Below, piece after piece: positions 8,933 through 17,883 of a DNA stretch of 64,000 bases (position 1 is its first letter; every line of letters starts with the position of its first letter). The stretch lies in the NCBI RefSeq assembly GCF_036906915.1, contig NZ_JBAKHX010000012.1, positions 80,383 through 144,382 on the forward strand, written 5' to 3'. The notes under the pieces were generated by a model, which searched no databases, was not told where the DNA came from, and worked only from the letters and a program-made list of their open reading frames with translations. A program made the position numbers and the translations under genes. The DNA comes from Phytohabitans sp036906915 (GTDB taxonomy: Bacteria > Actinomycetota > Actinomycetes > Mycobacteriales > Micromonosporaceae).

Positions 8933-9688
8933 CTACGCGCCTCCCGTTCCGACATCGAGGCCCTTGAGCTTGTCGAGCACCGCTTCGGCGGTGGGCTCGG
9001 TCATCTCGTCGACGATCTGCCCGTCGCCGAGGAAGATGACCCGGTCGGCGTACGAGGCGGCCGCCGGGTCGTGGGTGACCATGACGATCGTCTGCCCGTA
9101 CTCGCGGACGGAGTTGCGCAGGAAGCCGAGCACCTCGGCACCGGAGCGGGAGTCGAGGTTGCCGGTGGGCTCGTCGGCGAAGATGACCTCCGGTCGGGCG
9201 ACGAGGGCTCGGGCGCAGGCGACGCGCTGCTGCTGGCCGCCGGAGAGCTGGCTGGGCCGGTGGCCGAGGCGGTCGCTGAGGTTGACCGTCTCGATGACCG
9301 TCTTGTACCAGTCAGGGTCGGCCTTGCGGCCGGCGATAGACAGCGGCAGCAGGATGTTTTCCTGCGCGGTGAGCGTCGGCAGCAGGTTGAACTGCTGGAA
9401 GATGAAGCCCACCTTGTCGCGCCGTAGCCTGGTGAGCCCGGCGTCGCCGAGGCCGGTGACCTGGGTTTCGCCGATGAAGACCTGCCCCCGGGTGACGGTG
9501 TCGAGGCCGGCGAGGCAGTGCATGAGTGTGGACTTGCCGGAGCCGGACGGCCCCATGATCGCGGTGTATCGGCCTCGTTCCAGGTCGACGCTCACTCCGC
9601 GGAGCGCGATGACCTGGGCTTCCCCCGAGCCGTACACCTTCCAAAGGTCGGTTGCGCGAGCGGCGACATCGGTCGTAGTCGTGGTCAC
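8933..9688 (-). CDS. ABC transporter ATP-binding protein (MacB/LolD type)
   Basis: This is the ATPase partner of the FtsX permease. Walker A is GPSGSGKST, the Q loop lies in FIFQQFNLLPTL, the signature is LSGGQQQRV, Walker B ends FADEPTGNLD and the switch His is in VTHD. The length is 251 residues from the GTG at 9688. The frame is open to 9865, but the upstream 59 codons look non-coding and include the region before the ATDLWKVYG start of the domain. The start has only a weak ribosome site, so its exact position is uncertain. Confidence 0.88.
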   Translation of the reverse strand: MTTTTTDVAARATDLWKVYGSGEAQVIALRGVSVDLERGRYTAIMGPSGSGKSTLMHCLAGLDTVTRGQVFIGETQVTGLGDAGLTRLRRDKVGFIFQQFNLLPTLTAQENILLPLSIAGRKADPDWYKTVIETVNLSDRLGHRPSQLSGGQQQRVACARALVARPEVIFADEPTGNLDSRSGAEVLGFLRNSVREYGQTIVMVTHDPAAASYADRVIFLGDGQIVDEMTEPTAEAVLDKLKGLDVGTGGA

Positions 9689-9811
9689 CCCATCACCGTA
9701 GGGGCGCGGGCGACACTTTCCGTCCTTCCCAGGAAGGGTCGCGTGCCCTGCCTGAGGTGGAGAAGGCCACGAAGGCATCGATGAAGGTCTAGCGCTCGCA
9801 CTATGTCGCGT

Positions 9812-9824
9812 GCTTATCATAAGC
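9812..9824. promoter_or_regulatory. palindrome overlapping a possible -10 before GH43
   Basis: GCTTAT-C-ATAAGC is a perfect 13-bp inverted repeat in the 155-bp gap before the GH43 gene. TATCAT inside it could serve as a -10 box. It ends 19 bp before the start codon, and AGGAGG (9834-9839) follows. A regulator binding here would block the promoter. The downstream ROK protein is one candidate; this is inference. Confidence 0.4.
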
Positions 9825-9843
9825 CCCCGAATAAGGAGGTCCC

Positions 9844-11289
9844 ATGCGCAGGGCACCGCGCACAAGACATCTGGCGGCCGTGCTGGCCGGGCTGCTCCTC
9901 CTGCTCGCGTTCCCGGCCGCCGCCCGCGCCGCGACCGTCACGGTCACCAACGGCGTCCAGTTCACCGACACCTCCGGCAACCCGCTGCACGCCCACGGAG
10001 GCGGGATGATCAAGGTCGGCGGCTATTACTACTGGTTCGGCGAGAACCGCAACGACAACAACACCTTCCGGTACGTCTCCGTGTACCGCTCCACCGATCT
10101 GCGCAACTGGGAGTTCCGCAACAACGTCCTGACCCAGAGCTCAGCGGCTGAGCTGAACGTCAGCAACATCGAGCGCCCGAAGGTCATCTACAACTCGTCC
10201 ACGGGGCAGTACGTGCTCTGGATGCACTGGGAGAACGGCTCCGACTACGGCCAGGCCCGGGTCGCGGTCGCCACGTCGTCCACCGTGGATGGCAACTACA
10301 CCTACCGGGGCAGTTTCCGGCCCCTCGGGTACGACTCGCGGGACATGACCGTGTTCCGCGACGACGACGGCACCGCGTACCTCATCTCCGCGACCCGCGT
10401 GAACGCCGACCTCAACATCTATCGCCTGACCTCCGATTACCTCGGGGTCGCCAGCCTGGTCCAGACGCTCTGGGTCGGGCAGTACCGGGAGGCCCCGGCG
10501 ATGTTCAAGCGCAACGGGGTGTACTTCCTGTTCACCTCCGGCGCCACCGGCTGGTCGCCCAACCAGGCCCGGTACGCGACCGCCAGCAGCGTCACGGGCA
10601 GCTGGACCTCGCCGACGAACGTCGGCAACAGCATCACGTACGGCTCCCAGTCCGCGTACGTCGTGCCGGTGCAGGGCACCTCGACCACCTCGTACCTCTA
10701 CCTGGGCGACCGGTGGGCCGGTGCCTGGGGCGGCAAGGCGAACGACTCCAAGTACGTGTGGCTGCCGCTGTCCTTCCCGTCCAACACGTCCCTGTCGATG
10801 ACCTGGTACCCCCGCGTGAACATCGACACCGCCACCGGAGCGGTCAGCGGCAACGGCTCCGGCAACGCGTACGAGACGCTGCGCGCTCGCCACAGTGGAC
10901 AATGTCTCGACGTGGTCAGCCAGGCGACCGGCGACGGTGTCGAGGTGGGGCAGTACGGCTGCAATGGCGGCGCGAACCAGCACTGGCAGGTGCTCGACCT
11001 CGGCACCGGGTACCACCAGCTCATCGCGCGGCACAGCAACAGGTGCCTAACCGTACCGTCGTCGTCGACCGCCGACGGGGTGCGGGTGACCCAGCAGGCC
11101 TGCGGCGGCGGCACCAACCAGCAGTGGCAGATCACCGATGTGGGCAGCGGCTACTACCGGCTCACCGCCCGGCACAGCGGCAAGTGCCTGGACATCGTCA
11201 GCGGCTCGACCACCGCCGGCACCAGGGCTATCCAGTACGCCTGCACGAGTGGTACGAACCAGCAGTGGCAACGGACCGGAGCGCCGTAA
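9844..11289 (+). CDS. secreted GH43 enzyme with ricin-type lectin (exo-galactanase-like)
   Basis: A Sec signal peptide (hydrophobic 10-27, cleavage near ARA-A at 29-30) precedes a five-bladed GH43-type catalytic domain (about 30-335) beginning with HAHGGGMIKVGGYYYWFGE. A ricin B/CBM13 domain (about 345-481) follows, with three QxW repeats (NQHWQ, NQQWQ, NQQWQ). This order and the AHGGG-YYW-GE opening resemble GH43 subfamily 24 exo-beta-1,3-galactanases with CBM13, which attack the backbone of type II arabinogalactan (family knowledge). Beta-xylosidase or arabinofuranosidase activity is the alternative. A strong AGGAGG lies five bases from the ATG. The ROK gene follows after 27 bp. Confidence 0.85.
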   Translation: MRRAPRTRHLAAVLAGLLLLLAFPAAARAATVTVTNGVQFTDTSGNPLHAHGGGMIKVGGYYYWFGENRNDNNTFRYVSVYRSTDLRNWEFRNNVLTQSSAAELNVSNIERPKVIYNSSTGQYVLWMHWENGSDYGQARVAVATSSTVDGNYTYRGSFRPLGYDSRDMTVFRDDDGTAYLISATRVNADLNIYRLTSDYLGVASLVQTLWVGQYREAPAMFKRNGVYFLFTSGATGWSPNQARYATASSVTGSWTSPTNVGNSITYGSQSAYVVPVQGTSTTSYLYLGDRWAGAWGGKANDSKYVWLPLSFPSNTSLSMTWYPRVNIDTATGAVSGNGSGNAYETLRARHSGQCLDVVSQATGDGVEVGQYGCNGGANQHWQVLDLGTGYHQLIARHSNRCLTVPSSSTADGVRVTQQACGGGTNQQWQITDVGSGYYRLTARHSGKCLDIVSGSTTAGTRAIQYACTSGTNQQWQRTGAP

Positions 11290-11316
11290 TCTAAGGGTTC
11301 GTCGAAGGGTTACAGT

Positions 11317-12543
11317 TTGCTCGTGAAGCGTACGTCCAGAGACATTCGGGTAGCGAACCGCTTCGAGGTGCTACGGCACATCATCGCGTCCGCCACAGTG
11401 TCCCGCCAGCAGATCGCCAGCGACACCGGCCTGAGCCTCGCCACGGTCTCCAACCTCGTGGGCGAGCTGCTCGAGTTGGGCCTGCTCGTCGAGGTCGGCT
11501 ACCAGGACTCGGGTGGCGGCAGGCCCCGCGGCCTGGTCGCCATAAACCCCAACGGCGGCGTCCTGGTCGGCATCGACGTGGCGGAGACGTACGTACACGT
11601 CGAGCTGTTCGACCCCGCGCTGACGGTACTCGCCAGTGTCGAGGAAGAGCTGCACCCGGAGGAGAACCGCCCCGATCAGGTGGTGGCGCACGTCGTGTCC
11701 AGCGTCGAGTCGGCGCTGGCCACGGCGGGCGTCGGGCACGACCGGGTGCTCGGCGCGGGGATAAGCGTGCCGGGCCAGGTCGACCGCGAGGGCGGGGTGT
11801 CCGTCTTCGCCCCCAACTGGGACTGGCACGACGTACCCCTGCGCAGCCAGCTCGCGCGCTCCCTGGACATGCCGCTGTACCTGGACAACCCGCTGCGCGC
11901 GTGCGTGGTGGCCGAGCTGTGGTTCGGCGCCGGGCGCGGCCGCGACGACGTCGTCGTGGTCAACCTCGGCACCGGCGTCGGCGCCGGCCTGGCGTTCGGC
12001 GGCGCGCTCTACCGCGGCGCCACCAACAGCGCCGGCGAATGGGGCCACACCACGCTCGTCGTCGACGGCCGGCTCTGCCACTGCGGCAGCCGTGGCTGCG
12101 TCGAGACCTACGTCGGCGCGCCCGGCATCATGCAGAACCTGCGCGACCTCGCCCCCAACAGCCCATTCCTGCACCCGGACGACCAGACCGCCACGATCGA
12201 GGCGCTAGCTCGCGCAGTGGCCGACGGCGACCCGGTGGCGGCCAAAGTGGTCACCGAGACCGCGCGGTACCTCGGCGTCGCGGTCGCCGACCTCATAAAC
12301 CTCGTCAACCCCGAAGTCGTCGTGCTCAGCAGTTGGGTCGCCGCCCGTCTCGGCGACGCGCTGCTCGCCGAGGTGCGAGCCGTGGTGGGCCGTCACGCGC
12401 TCCGCCGCCCGCTCGCGGCCACCGAGATCACGCTGTGCCGCATCGCCGGCAACCCCGTGAGTCTCGGCGCGGCGACCTTCGCCCTGGAACGCTTCCTCTC
12501 CGCCATCGGCACCAACGCGGGAGGTCTCGTCCGCCAAACCTGA
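11317..12543 (+). CDS. ROK family transcriptional regulator
   Basis: The 408-residue protein has an N-terminal winged helix-turn-helix (about 10-75, with SRQQIASDTGLSLATVSNL) and a C-terminal ROK/sugar-kinase fold (85-400). It contains the nucleotide-type motif NLGTGVGAGLAFGG and the zinc motif CHCGSRGCVETY. Such proteins repress carbohydrate genes and respond to sugars or sugar phosphates (family knowledge). Start TTG 11317 is chosen because AAGGG lies seven bases upstream; GTG 11323 is possible. It lies between the secreted GH43 and the broken GH30-like gene on the same strand and is likely to control this locus. Confidence 0.9.
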   Translation: MLVKRTSRDIRVANRFEVLRHIIASATVSRQQIASDTGLSLATVSNLVGELLELGLLVEVGYQDSGGGRPRGLVAINPNGGVLVGIDVAETYVHVELFDPALTVLASVEEELHPEENRPDQVVAHVVSSVESALATAGVGHDRVLGAGISVPGQVDREGGVSVFAPNWDWHDVPLRSQLARSLDMPLYLDNPLRACVVAELWFGAGRGRDDVVVVNLGTGVGAGLAFGGALYRGATNSAGEWGHTTLVVDGRLCHCGSRGCVETYVGAPGIMQNLRDLAPNSPFLHPDDQTATIEALARAVADGDPVAAKVVTETARYLGVAVADLINLVNPEVVVLSSWVAARLGDALLAEVRAVVGRHALRRPLAATEITLCRIAGNPVSLGAATFALERFLSAIGTNAGGLVRQT

Positions 12544-12557
12544 CCCGGAGGTACCGT

Positions 12558-13480
12558 ATGCGCGTTTCCCGCCAGCTGGCTGCCGCCCTCGTCGTCGGGC
12601 TCACCGCCGCCCTCTCGGTTGCGACACCGGCGTACGCGGCCGCCGGCGCCGAGGTCTCGCCGGCACCGGCGCAGACCATCGACAACTTCGGCGCGTCCGG
12701 CGCCTGGTGGCCAAACGACCTGGTCAACTTCGCTCCCGCGGCGCGCCAGCAGGTCGCCAACCTACTCTTCGGGTCCAGCGGGCTTGCGCTGAGCGCGTAC
12801 CGGTACAACATCGGCGGCGGCGGCACGGCGGTCACCAACCCGGTCCGCGCGCCGCAGACCTTCCGCACCTCGTCCGGCGGCTATGACTGGAACAGGGACG
12901 CGGGCGGCCGGATGTTCCTCCAGTACGCCTCGACATGGGCGTGCGGGACCTGATCGGCTTCGTCAACAGCGCCCCGGCGGCGTGGACCAGCAACGGGCAG
13001 AGCTGCGGCGGCACCCTCGCCTCCGGGAGCACCCAGGCGTTCGCCGCGTACCTGGCCGACAGCGCCTTCCACTGGTGGACCGCGCTGTCGCCGATGCTCG
13101 GCTGCGATCCGGTCGCCAGCTCCGGCTGCCAGAACCGGGCCAACTCGTCCGGCTGGAACGACGGCCTCATCTACTACGACCCGAACTACGCCAGCAACGG
13201 CAACCAGTCCCTGTACGTGACGAAGCGTTACTACGGCCTCGCGCACTACAGCCGGTTCGTGTGGCCGGGTGCGGTGCGGCACAACGTGACGGGTGCGCCC
13301 AGCGGTGTACAGGTGTCCGCGTTCGACCACGATGGAGCGTGGACGCTGGTCGTCAACAACCTCAACAACGCCAGCACGTCGCTGACCGTCCGCACCCCGA
13401 CCGCCATCTACACCTGCAATGGCGGCACCAACCTATGGACCTGCCACGGCGCGACAAACCAGTCCTGGCAGCGCTCCTAG
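12558..13480 (+). pseudogene. broken GH30-like endo-beta-1,6-galactanase gene
   Basis: A signal peptide and the opening TIDNFGASGAWWPNDL match secreted GH30-like (formerly GH5) endo-beta-1,6-galactanases. There are two lesions. First, the frame is lost at about 12932: inserting one G after the TCG codon at 12930-12932 restores S-D-M-G-V-R-D-L-I-G-F, so one base is missing. Second, after AAYLAD (near 13060) the sequence jumps straight to SAFHWWTALSPMLGCDP, which belongs near the end of the barrel. About 200 residues, including both catalytic glutamates, appear to be missing. The C-terminus keeps a short lectin-like remnant (NQSWQR). GGAGGT still precedes the start. The gene should be inactive even if the frameshift were an assembly error. 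Confidence 0.8.
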
Positions 13481-13487
13481 AGGCGGG

Positions 13488-15434
13488 TCACGGGCCGAGG
13501 ATGGTCACGGTGTGGGGTGGGAGGGGGGTGTCGGCGGCTCTCACCTCGGTATCGGAGTCGTTGGTCAGGAAGGTGTAGGTGCGGCCGTCGGGGTGGCGGC
13601 GCTGGACCGCCTCGACCCCCGGCGGCGGGTCGCACAGGATCGGCGCGACGTCGGCGGCCGCCGCCACCCGGACCAGCAGCGCGCGTACCTCCGCGTCGTC
13701 CAGGTGGGTGGTCAGGTAGTACGCGGTGCCGGCGCCGTGCGGGCGCCGGGTCAGCGCCGGCGCCCCGGCCAGCGGCCCGTCCGCGTACGACACGAGGACC
13801 TCGGCGTCGACCGCCGTCGCCAGCTCGGTCCACACTCGACCGGACGCGCCGTTCGACAGCGCGACCCGAGCACCGGCGGCGAGGGGGAAGAACTCCTCCA
13901 CGTGTACGCCGGTCAGGTCACGCCAGGCGCCGTATCCGCCGAGCCGGATGTGGTCGTTCTCGTCGACCACGCCTGAATACGGTCCGATGAGGACGGTGCC
14001 GCCCCCGGCCACATAGGAGGTGAGCGAAGCGGCGTCGGCGTCGCTCACCAGGTGCAGCGCTGGCGCCAGCACCAGCTTGTACCGCGACAGGTCCGCCCCG
14101 GGCGGCACGAAGTCGCACGTGATCGTCGCCGCCCGCAGCGCCGCGTGCCACTGCTCGGTGAACGCGACCGGGTCCATGTCGACGCTGGGCTGGCTGGGGT
14201 GGCTCTGCGCCCACAGGCTCGACCAGTCGAGCAGGATCGCCACGTCGGCGACCACCTCGCTGCCGGTGACGCCACTGAGGGCGCCCAGCTCGGCGCCGAG
14301 GCCGACGACCTCGCGCCACACCTTCGTGTCCGTGCCCGCGTGCGGCACCATGCCGGAGTGCCACTTCTCGGCGCCGGCCCGGGACGCGCGCCACTGGAAG
14401 TACAGGACGGCGTCGGCGCCGCGGGCGACGTGCCCGAGGGAGTCGCGGCGCAGGCGGCCGGGCGGTTTGGCGAGGTTGCGCGGCTGCCAGTTGACGGCGC
14501 TGGTGGCGTGCTCCATCAGGGCCCAAGGCCGGCGACCGGCGAGCGACCGGGCCAGGTCGGCGATGAAGGCCAGGTTGGCGTACGGGTCGGCGCGCTCGGC
14601 GAACAGGTAGTGATCCATGGCCACGACGTCCACTTCGGACGCCCACGCCCAGAAGTCGACCTTCCACCCGTCGTTGAGGAAGTTCGTGGTGACGGGTACG
14701 CCGGGGGAGAGGCGGCGCAGCACGTCGCGTTCGGCGCGGTAGCAGTCGAGCAGCTCGGCCGAGGAGAACCGGTAGAAGTCCAGCTGCTGCGTCGGGTTGG
14801 TGAAGCTGGGCGTCTGCCGGGGCGGGATCACCTCGTCGAAGGACGTGTACCGCTGGGACCAGAACGCGGTGCCCCAGGCGGCGTTGAGCGCGTCCACAGT
14901 GTCGTACCGGTCCCGCAGCCAGCGCCGGAACGCCTCAGCCGACGTGTCGCACCAGCAACGCGCGATGTGGCAGCCGTACTCGTTGTTGACGTGCCACATG
15001 GCGAGCGCCGGGTGTTCGGCGTATCGGCTGGCGAGCTGCTCGACGAGCGCCACGGTGGCGTCCCGGTACGCGGGAGAGCTGGGACAGTACGACTGGCGGC
15101 TGCCGTACCAGAGACGTTGCCCGTCGGGGCCGACGGGCAGTGACTCGGGATGCTTGTGGCTGAACCACGGCGGCGGTGTGGCGGTCGCGGTGGCCAGGTC
15201 GGCGCCGACACCGTGCGCGGCGAGCAGGTCCATGAGCCGGTCGAGCCAGCCGAACTCGTACCGGCCGGGGGCGGTCTCCAGCATCGCCCACGAGAACACG
15301 CCGACGGTCGCGAGGTTGACGCCGGCCTGTTTCATCAGCCGGAGGTCTTCGGTCCATACCTCTTCCGGCCACTGCTCGGCGCTGTAGTCGCCGCCGAAGG
15401 CGAAGCCGGATAGGGAGGGAATGCCGAAGGCCAT
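13488..15434 (-). CDS. beta-galactosidase, GH42 (second copy)
   Basis: This 648-residue cytoplasmic-type GH42 enzyme opens with FAFGGDYSAEQWPEEVW. The acid/base is Glu152 in NNEYGCH and the nucleophile is Glu308 in MEHATSAVNWQ. A Cys-containing stretch (HIARCWC) after the acid/base fits the zinc site of many GH42 enzymes. ATG 15434 is chosen because a -35/-10 pair ends seven bases before it, implying a leaderless transcript; no ribosome site is visible. The frame stays open to 15470. It is divergent from the sugar importer genes, and its 3' end faces the broken GH30-like gene. It is clearly different in sequence from the GH42 at 938. Confidence 0.92.
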   Translation of the reverse strand: MAFGIPSLSGFAFGGDYSAEQWPEEVWTEDLRLMKQAGVNLATVGVFSWAMLETAPGRYEFGWLDRLMDLLAAHGVGADLATATATPPPWFSHKHPESLPVGPDGQRLWYGSRQSYCPSSPAYRDATVALVEQLASRYAEHPALAMWHVNNEYGCHIARCWCDTSAEAFRRWLRDRYDTVDALNAAWGTAFWSQRYTSFDEVIPPRQTPSFTNPTQQLDFYRFSSAELLDCYRAERDVLRRLSPGVPVTTNFLNDGWKVDFWAWASEVDVVAMDHYLFAERADPYANLAFIADLARSLAGRRPWALMEHATSAVNWQPRNLAKPPGRLRRDSLGHVARGADAVLYFQWRASRAGAEKWHSGMVPHAGTDTKVWREVVGLGAELGALSGVTGSEVVADVAILLDWSSLWAQSHPSQPSVDMDPVAFTEQWHAALRAATITCDFVPPGADLSRYKLVLAPALHLVSDADAASLTSYVAGGGTVLIGPYSGVVDENDHIRLGGYGAWRDLTGVHVEEFFPLAAGARVALSNGASGRVWTELATAVDAEVLVSYADGPLAGAPALTRRPHGAGTAYYLTTHLDDAEVRALLVRVAAAADVAPILCDPPPGVEAVQRRHPDGRTYTFLTNDSDTEVRAADTPLPPHTVTILGP

Positions 15435-15441
15435 GGCGGAG

Positions 15442-15477
15442 ATCGTCCACACCGAAGAAGGCCGCGTCAACGGGTTG
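15442..15477 (-). promoter_or_regulatory. probable leaderless promoter with operator of GH42
   Basis: On the minus strand TTGACG (15465-15470) is followed by 17 bases, GACGAT (15442-15447), seven bases and the ATG. Just upstream and overlapping the -35 is CCAACCCGTTGACG, which holds the palindrome CAAC-CC-GTTG (15468-15477). The same arrangement precedes the GH51 gene. Spacing and the lack of a ribosome site point to a leaderless mRNA. Confidence 0.65.
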
Positions 15478-15497
15478 GCAACACTTATTCTTTGGCC

Positions 15498-15526
15498 TTG
15501 ACGAAGTGGTTGGTGATACCTAGGCT
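15498..15526 (+). promoter_or_regulatory. probable promoter of the sugar importer operon
   Basis: TTGACG at 15498-15503, a 17-base spacer and TAGGCT at 15521-15526 make a good housekeeping-type promoter reading toward the solute-binding protein. The leader would be about 75 bases. It is divergent from the GH42 promoter, with about 20 bp between the two -35 boxes. The leader contains the palindrome TCGACCGGTCGA at 15556-15567, a possible operator. Confidence 0.55.
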
Positions 15527-15610
15527 ACGCCTCACTTAACTGGCCCGAAATGTTTTCGACCGGTCGACCTGTCGATGCGTATCTAACTACGAGAAGAAAG
15601 ACGTCGCATC

Positions 15611-16894
15611 ATGAGCGGATCAACCCCCGGCTTGTCCCGTCGCGGTTTCCTGGGTACCTCGCTGCTCTTCGTCGGTGGCGTCGCGCTGAACGCCTGCACC
15701 TCGGACCCCACGGGTTCCGATTCCGGTTCCGGCGATGCCAAGATCACGCTGAACCACTGGTACCACGAGTACGGCGAGCAGGGCACCCGCGAGGCCGCGA
15801 TGCGCTACGCCGCCGACTACACCAAGGCCAACCCCGACGTGGCCGTCAAGGTCACCTGGGTGCCCGGTGACTACAAGACCAAGTGGCAGTCCTCCGTGCT
15901 GACCCCCGACGGCCCCGACATCTACGAGATCAACGAAGTCACACCCGACATGGTCCAGCAGCAGCAGGTCACGCCGCTGGACGACATCATCGGGTCGACC
16001 AAGAGCGAGCTGAACGAGCACGCCCTTGGCGCGCTCACGCACAGTGGTAAGACGTATGGCGTCCCCATGATCATCGACGTCATGTACCTGTACTACCGCA
16101 AGAGCCTGCTCAGTGGCGCGAGCATCCAGCCGCCTACCACGCTGACCGACCTGGTCGCCGCGTCCAAGGCGCTCACCAAGGGCAAGACGAAGGGCATCTT
16201 CGTCGGCAACGACGGCATCGCCGGCATGAGGGGCGTGCTCGCGTTCTCGGTCGGCCAGCAGTACCTCGACGGGCGCAAGGCGGTCTACGCCAGCCCGGAG
16301 ATCGCGGACGCGCTCACCGTGGCCCGCCAGCTGTTCACGAACAACTCGATGCTGCTCAACTACACCACCGAGTGGTACCAGCCGGACGCGCTCATCTCCG
16401 GTGCCACCGCCATCTCCTGGGGCGGCATGTGGGCGCTCCCGGCGCTGCAGAAGCAGATCCCCGGCGACTTCGGGCTGATCCCCTGGCCGAAGCACGGCGC
16501 GAACGGCAAGCCGGTCGTGATCCTGGGCGGCTGGTCGCAGGTCGTCAACGGCAAGAGCAAGAACATCGACGCGGCCAAGAAGTACGTGCAGTGGCTGTGG
16601 CTGCAGAACGCCGACGTGCAGAAGGACTGGGCGCTCAGCTACGGCTTCCACGTCCCGCCGCGCGCGTCCACCGCCGCCTCCGCCACGCCGCTCCAGTCGG
16701 GCGAGGCCAAGACCGCGGTGGAGATCCTCAACCAGTACGGCATCCGGAACACCGCGCTGTGGGCGCCGTCGGTGCAGAAGCCGTACGACGACGCGGTCTC
16801 CGACATCATCAAGAAGAACGCGGACGCGACTGCCACGCTGACCAAGGCGCAGCAGCAGTCGCAGCAGGCGCTCGACGCACTTCCGCAGGTCTGA
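15611..16894 (+). CDS. sugar-binding lipoprotein of ABC importer
   Basis: The 427-residue extracellular solute-binding protein has a twin-arginine-like signal (SRRGFLG at 9-15), a hydrophobic core and a lipobox LNAC with Cys29 as the lipidation site. A Ser/Gly/Asp-rich linker leads into a family 1 (MalE/UgpB-like) binding domain starting ITLNHWYHEYGEQGTR. It captures the sugar outside the membrane for the two permeases that follow on the same strand, the first after a 10-bp gap. Neighbouring GH42 and GH51 genes suggest galacto- or arabino-oligosaccharides. Confidence 0.9.
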   Translation: MSGSTPGLSRRGFLGTSLLFVGGVALNACTSDPTGSDSGSGDAKITLNHWYHEYGEQGTREAAMRYAADYTKANPDVAVKVTWVPGDYKTKWQSSVLTPDGPDIYEINEVTPDMVQQQQVTPLDDIIGSTKSELNEHALGALTHSGKTYGVPMIIDVMYLYYRKSLLSGASIQPPTTLTDLVAASKALTKGKTKGIFVGNDGIAGMRGVLAFSVGQQYLDGRKAVYASPEIADALTVARQLFTNNSMLLNYTTEWYQPDALISGATAISWGGMWALPALQKQIPGDFGLIPWPKHGANGKPVVILGGWSQVVNGKSKNIDAAKKYVQWLWLQNADVQKDWALSYGFHVPPRASTAASATPLQSGEAKTAVEILNQYGIRNTALWAPSVQKPYDDAVSDIIKKNADATATLTKAQQQSQQALDALPQV

Positions 16895-16904
16895 GGCGCG
16901 TACG

Positions 16905-17882
16905 GTGTCCCTCCGTACCGCCTCATCCGGCGCGAAAGCGGCGCCGCGCTCCCCGCAGGGCACTGCGGGGGCGCGGCGCCGCCGCGTGGACTGGCCGGCC
17001 TGGCGGGCCTTCATCCTGCTGACCGCGCCCATCGTCGTCGGCCTGCTGATCTTCAAGTACATCGCCATGGCCTGGGGCTTCCTGCTGAGCTTCAGCGAGG
17101 CCCGGGGCACGATCTCGCTCGGCAACTGGGTCGGCATCGACAACTATCGCCAGCTCTTCGCCGACCCCCGGTTCCAGGACGCGCTCTGGATGATCGTGCT
17201 GTTCACCCTGGTGATCGTGCCGATCACGTTCGGCATCTCGCTGGGGCTGGCGGTACTCGTCAACCGGCTGCGCCGCGGGCGGGCGTTCTTCCGCACCACG
17301 TTCTTCATCCCCGCCGCGGTGTCCTATGTGGTCGCTTCGCTCATCTGGAAGATGAGCCTCTTCAGCGGCGTGCCTGCGAGCGCGGCCAACTCGCTGGCCG
17401 GCCTCTTGGGTCAGGAGCCGACCGCGTGGATCGCGACCGTCGACCCGCCCCTGTACTGGATCGTGATCATCACCGTGCGGCTGTGGCTCCAGGTCGGCCT
17501 GTACATGATCCTGTTCCTCGCCGCGATCCAGAACATCCCCGCCGAGCTGTACGAGGCGGCTCGGGTCGACGGTGCGCGCAGCGAGTGGAAGCTCTTCCGG
17601 CACATCACGTTCCCGCTGCTGCGTAACACTTCGGTCGCGATCGCGATGTTGCTGATCATCGCGTCGTTCCAGGCGTTCGACGAGTTCTACAACCTGCTGT
17701 CGACCGGTCTCGCCGGCGCGCCCGGTCCGGACGGCCGCCCGCCGCTCGTGTACCTCTATGACGTCGCCATGGGCCAACAGGACTACGGCCTCGGCTCGGC
17801 CGGCGCGTTCGTCGTGACCCTGCTGATTATCGCGTTCACGCTGACGCAGAGCAGGCTGACGGGTTTTGGGAAGGAGGACTGA
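16905..17882 (+). CDS. sugar ABC transporter permease (MalF type)
   Basis: The 325-residue permease has an N-terminal basic tail (residues 1-35), about six membrane segments and the EAA loop at 215-240 (YEAARVDGARSEWKLF). It starts with GTG 10 bp after the binding-protein stop, with no strong ribosome site, and ends one base before the next GTG. It is the first membrane subunit of the importer. Confidence 0.9.
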   Translation: MSLRTASSGAKAAPRSPQGTAGARRRRVDWPAWRAFILLTAPIVVGLLIFKYIAMAWGFLLSFSEARGTISLGNWVGIDNYRQLFADPRFQDALWMIVLFTLVIVPITFGISLGLAVLVNRLRRGRAFFRTTFFIPAAVSYVVASLIWKMSLFSGVPASAANSLAGLLGQEPTAWIATVDPPLYWIVIITVRLWLQVGLYMILFLAAIQNIPAELYEAARVDGARSEWKLFRHITFPLLRNTSVAIAMLLIIASFQAFDEFYNLLSTGLAGAPGPDGRPPLVYLYDVAMGQQDYGLGSAGAFVVTLLIIAFTLTQSRLTGFGKED

Positions 17883-17883
17883 C

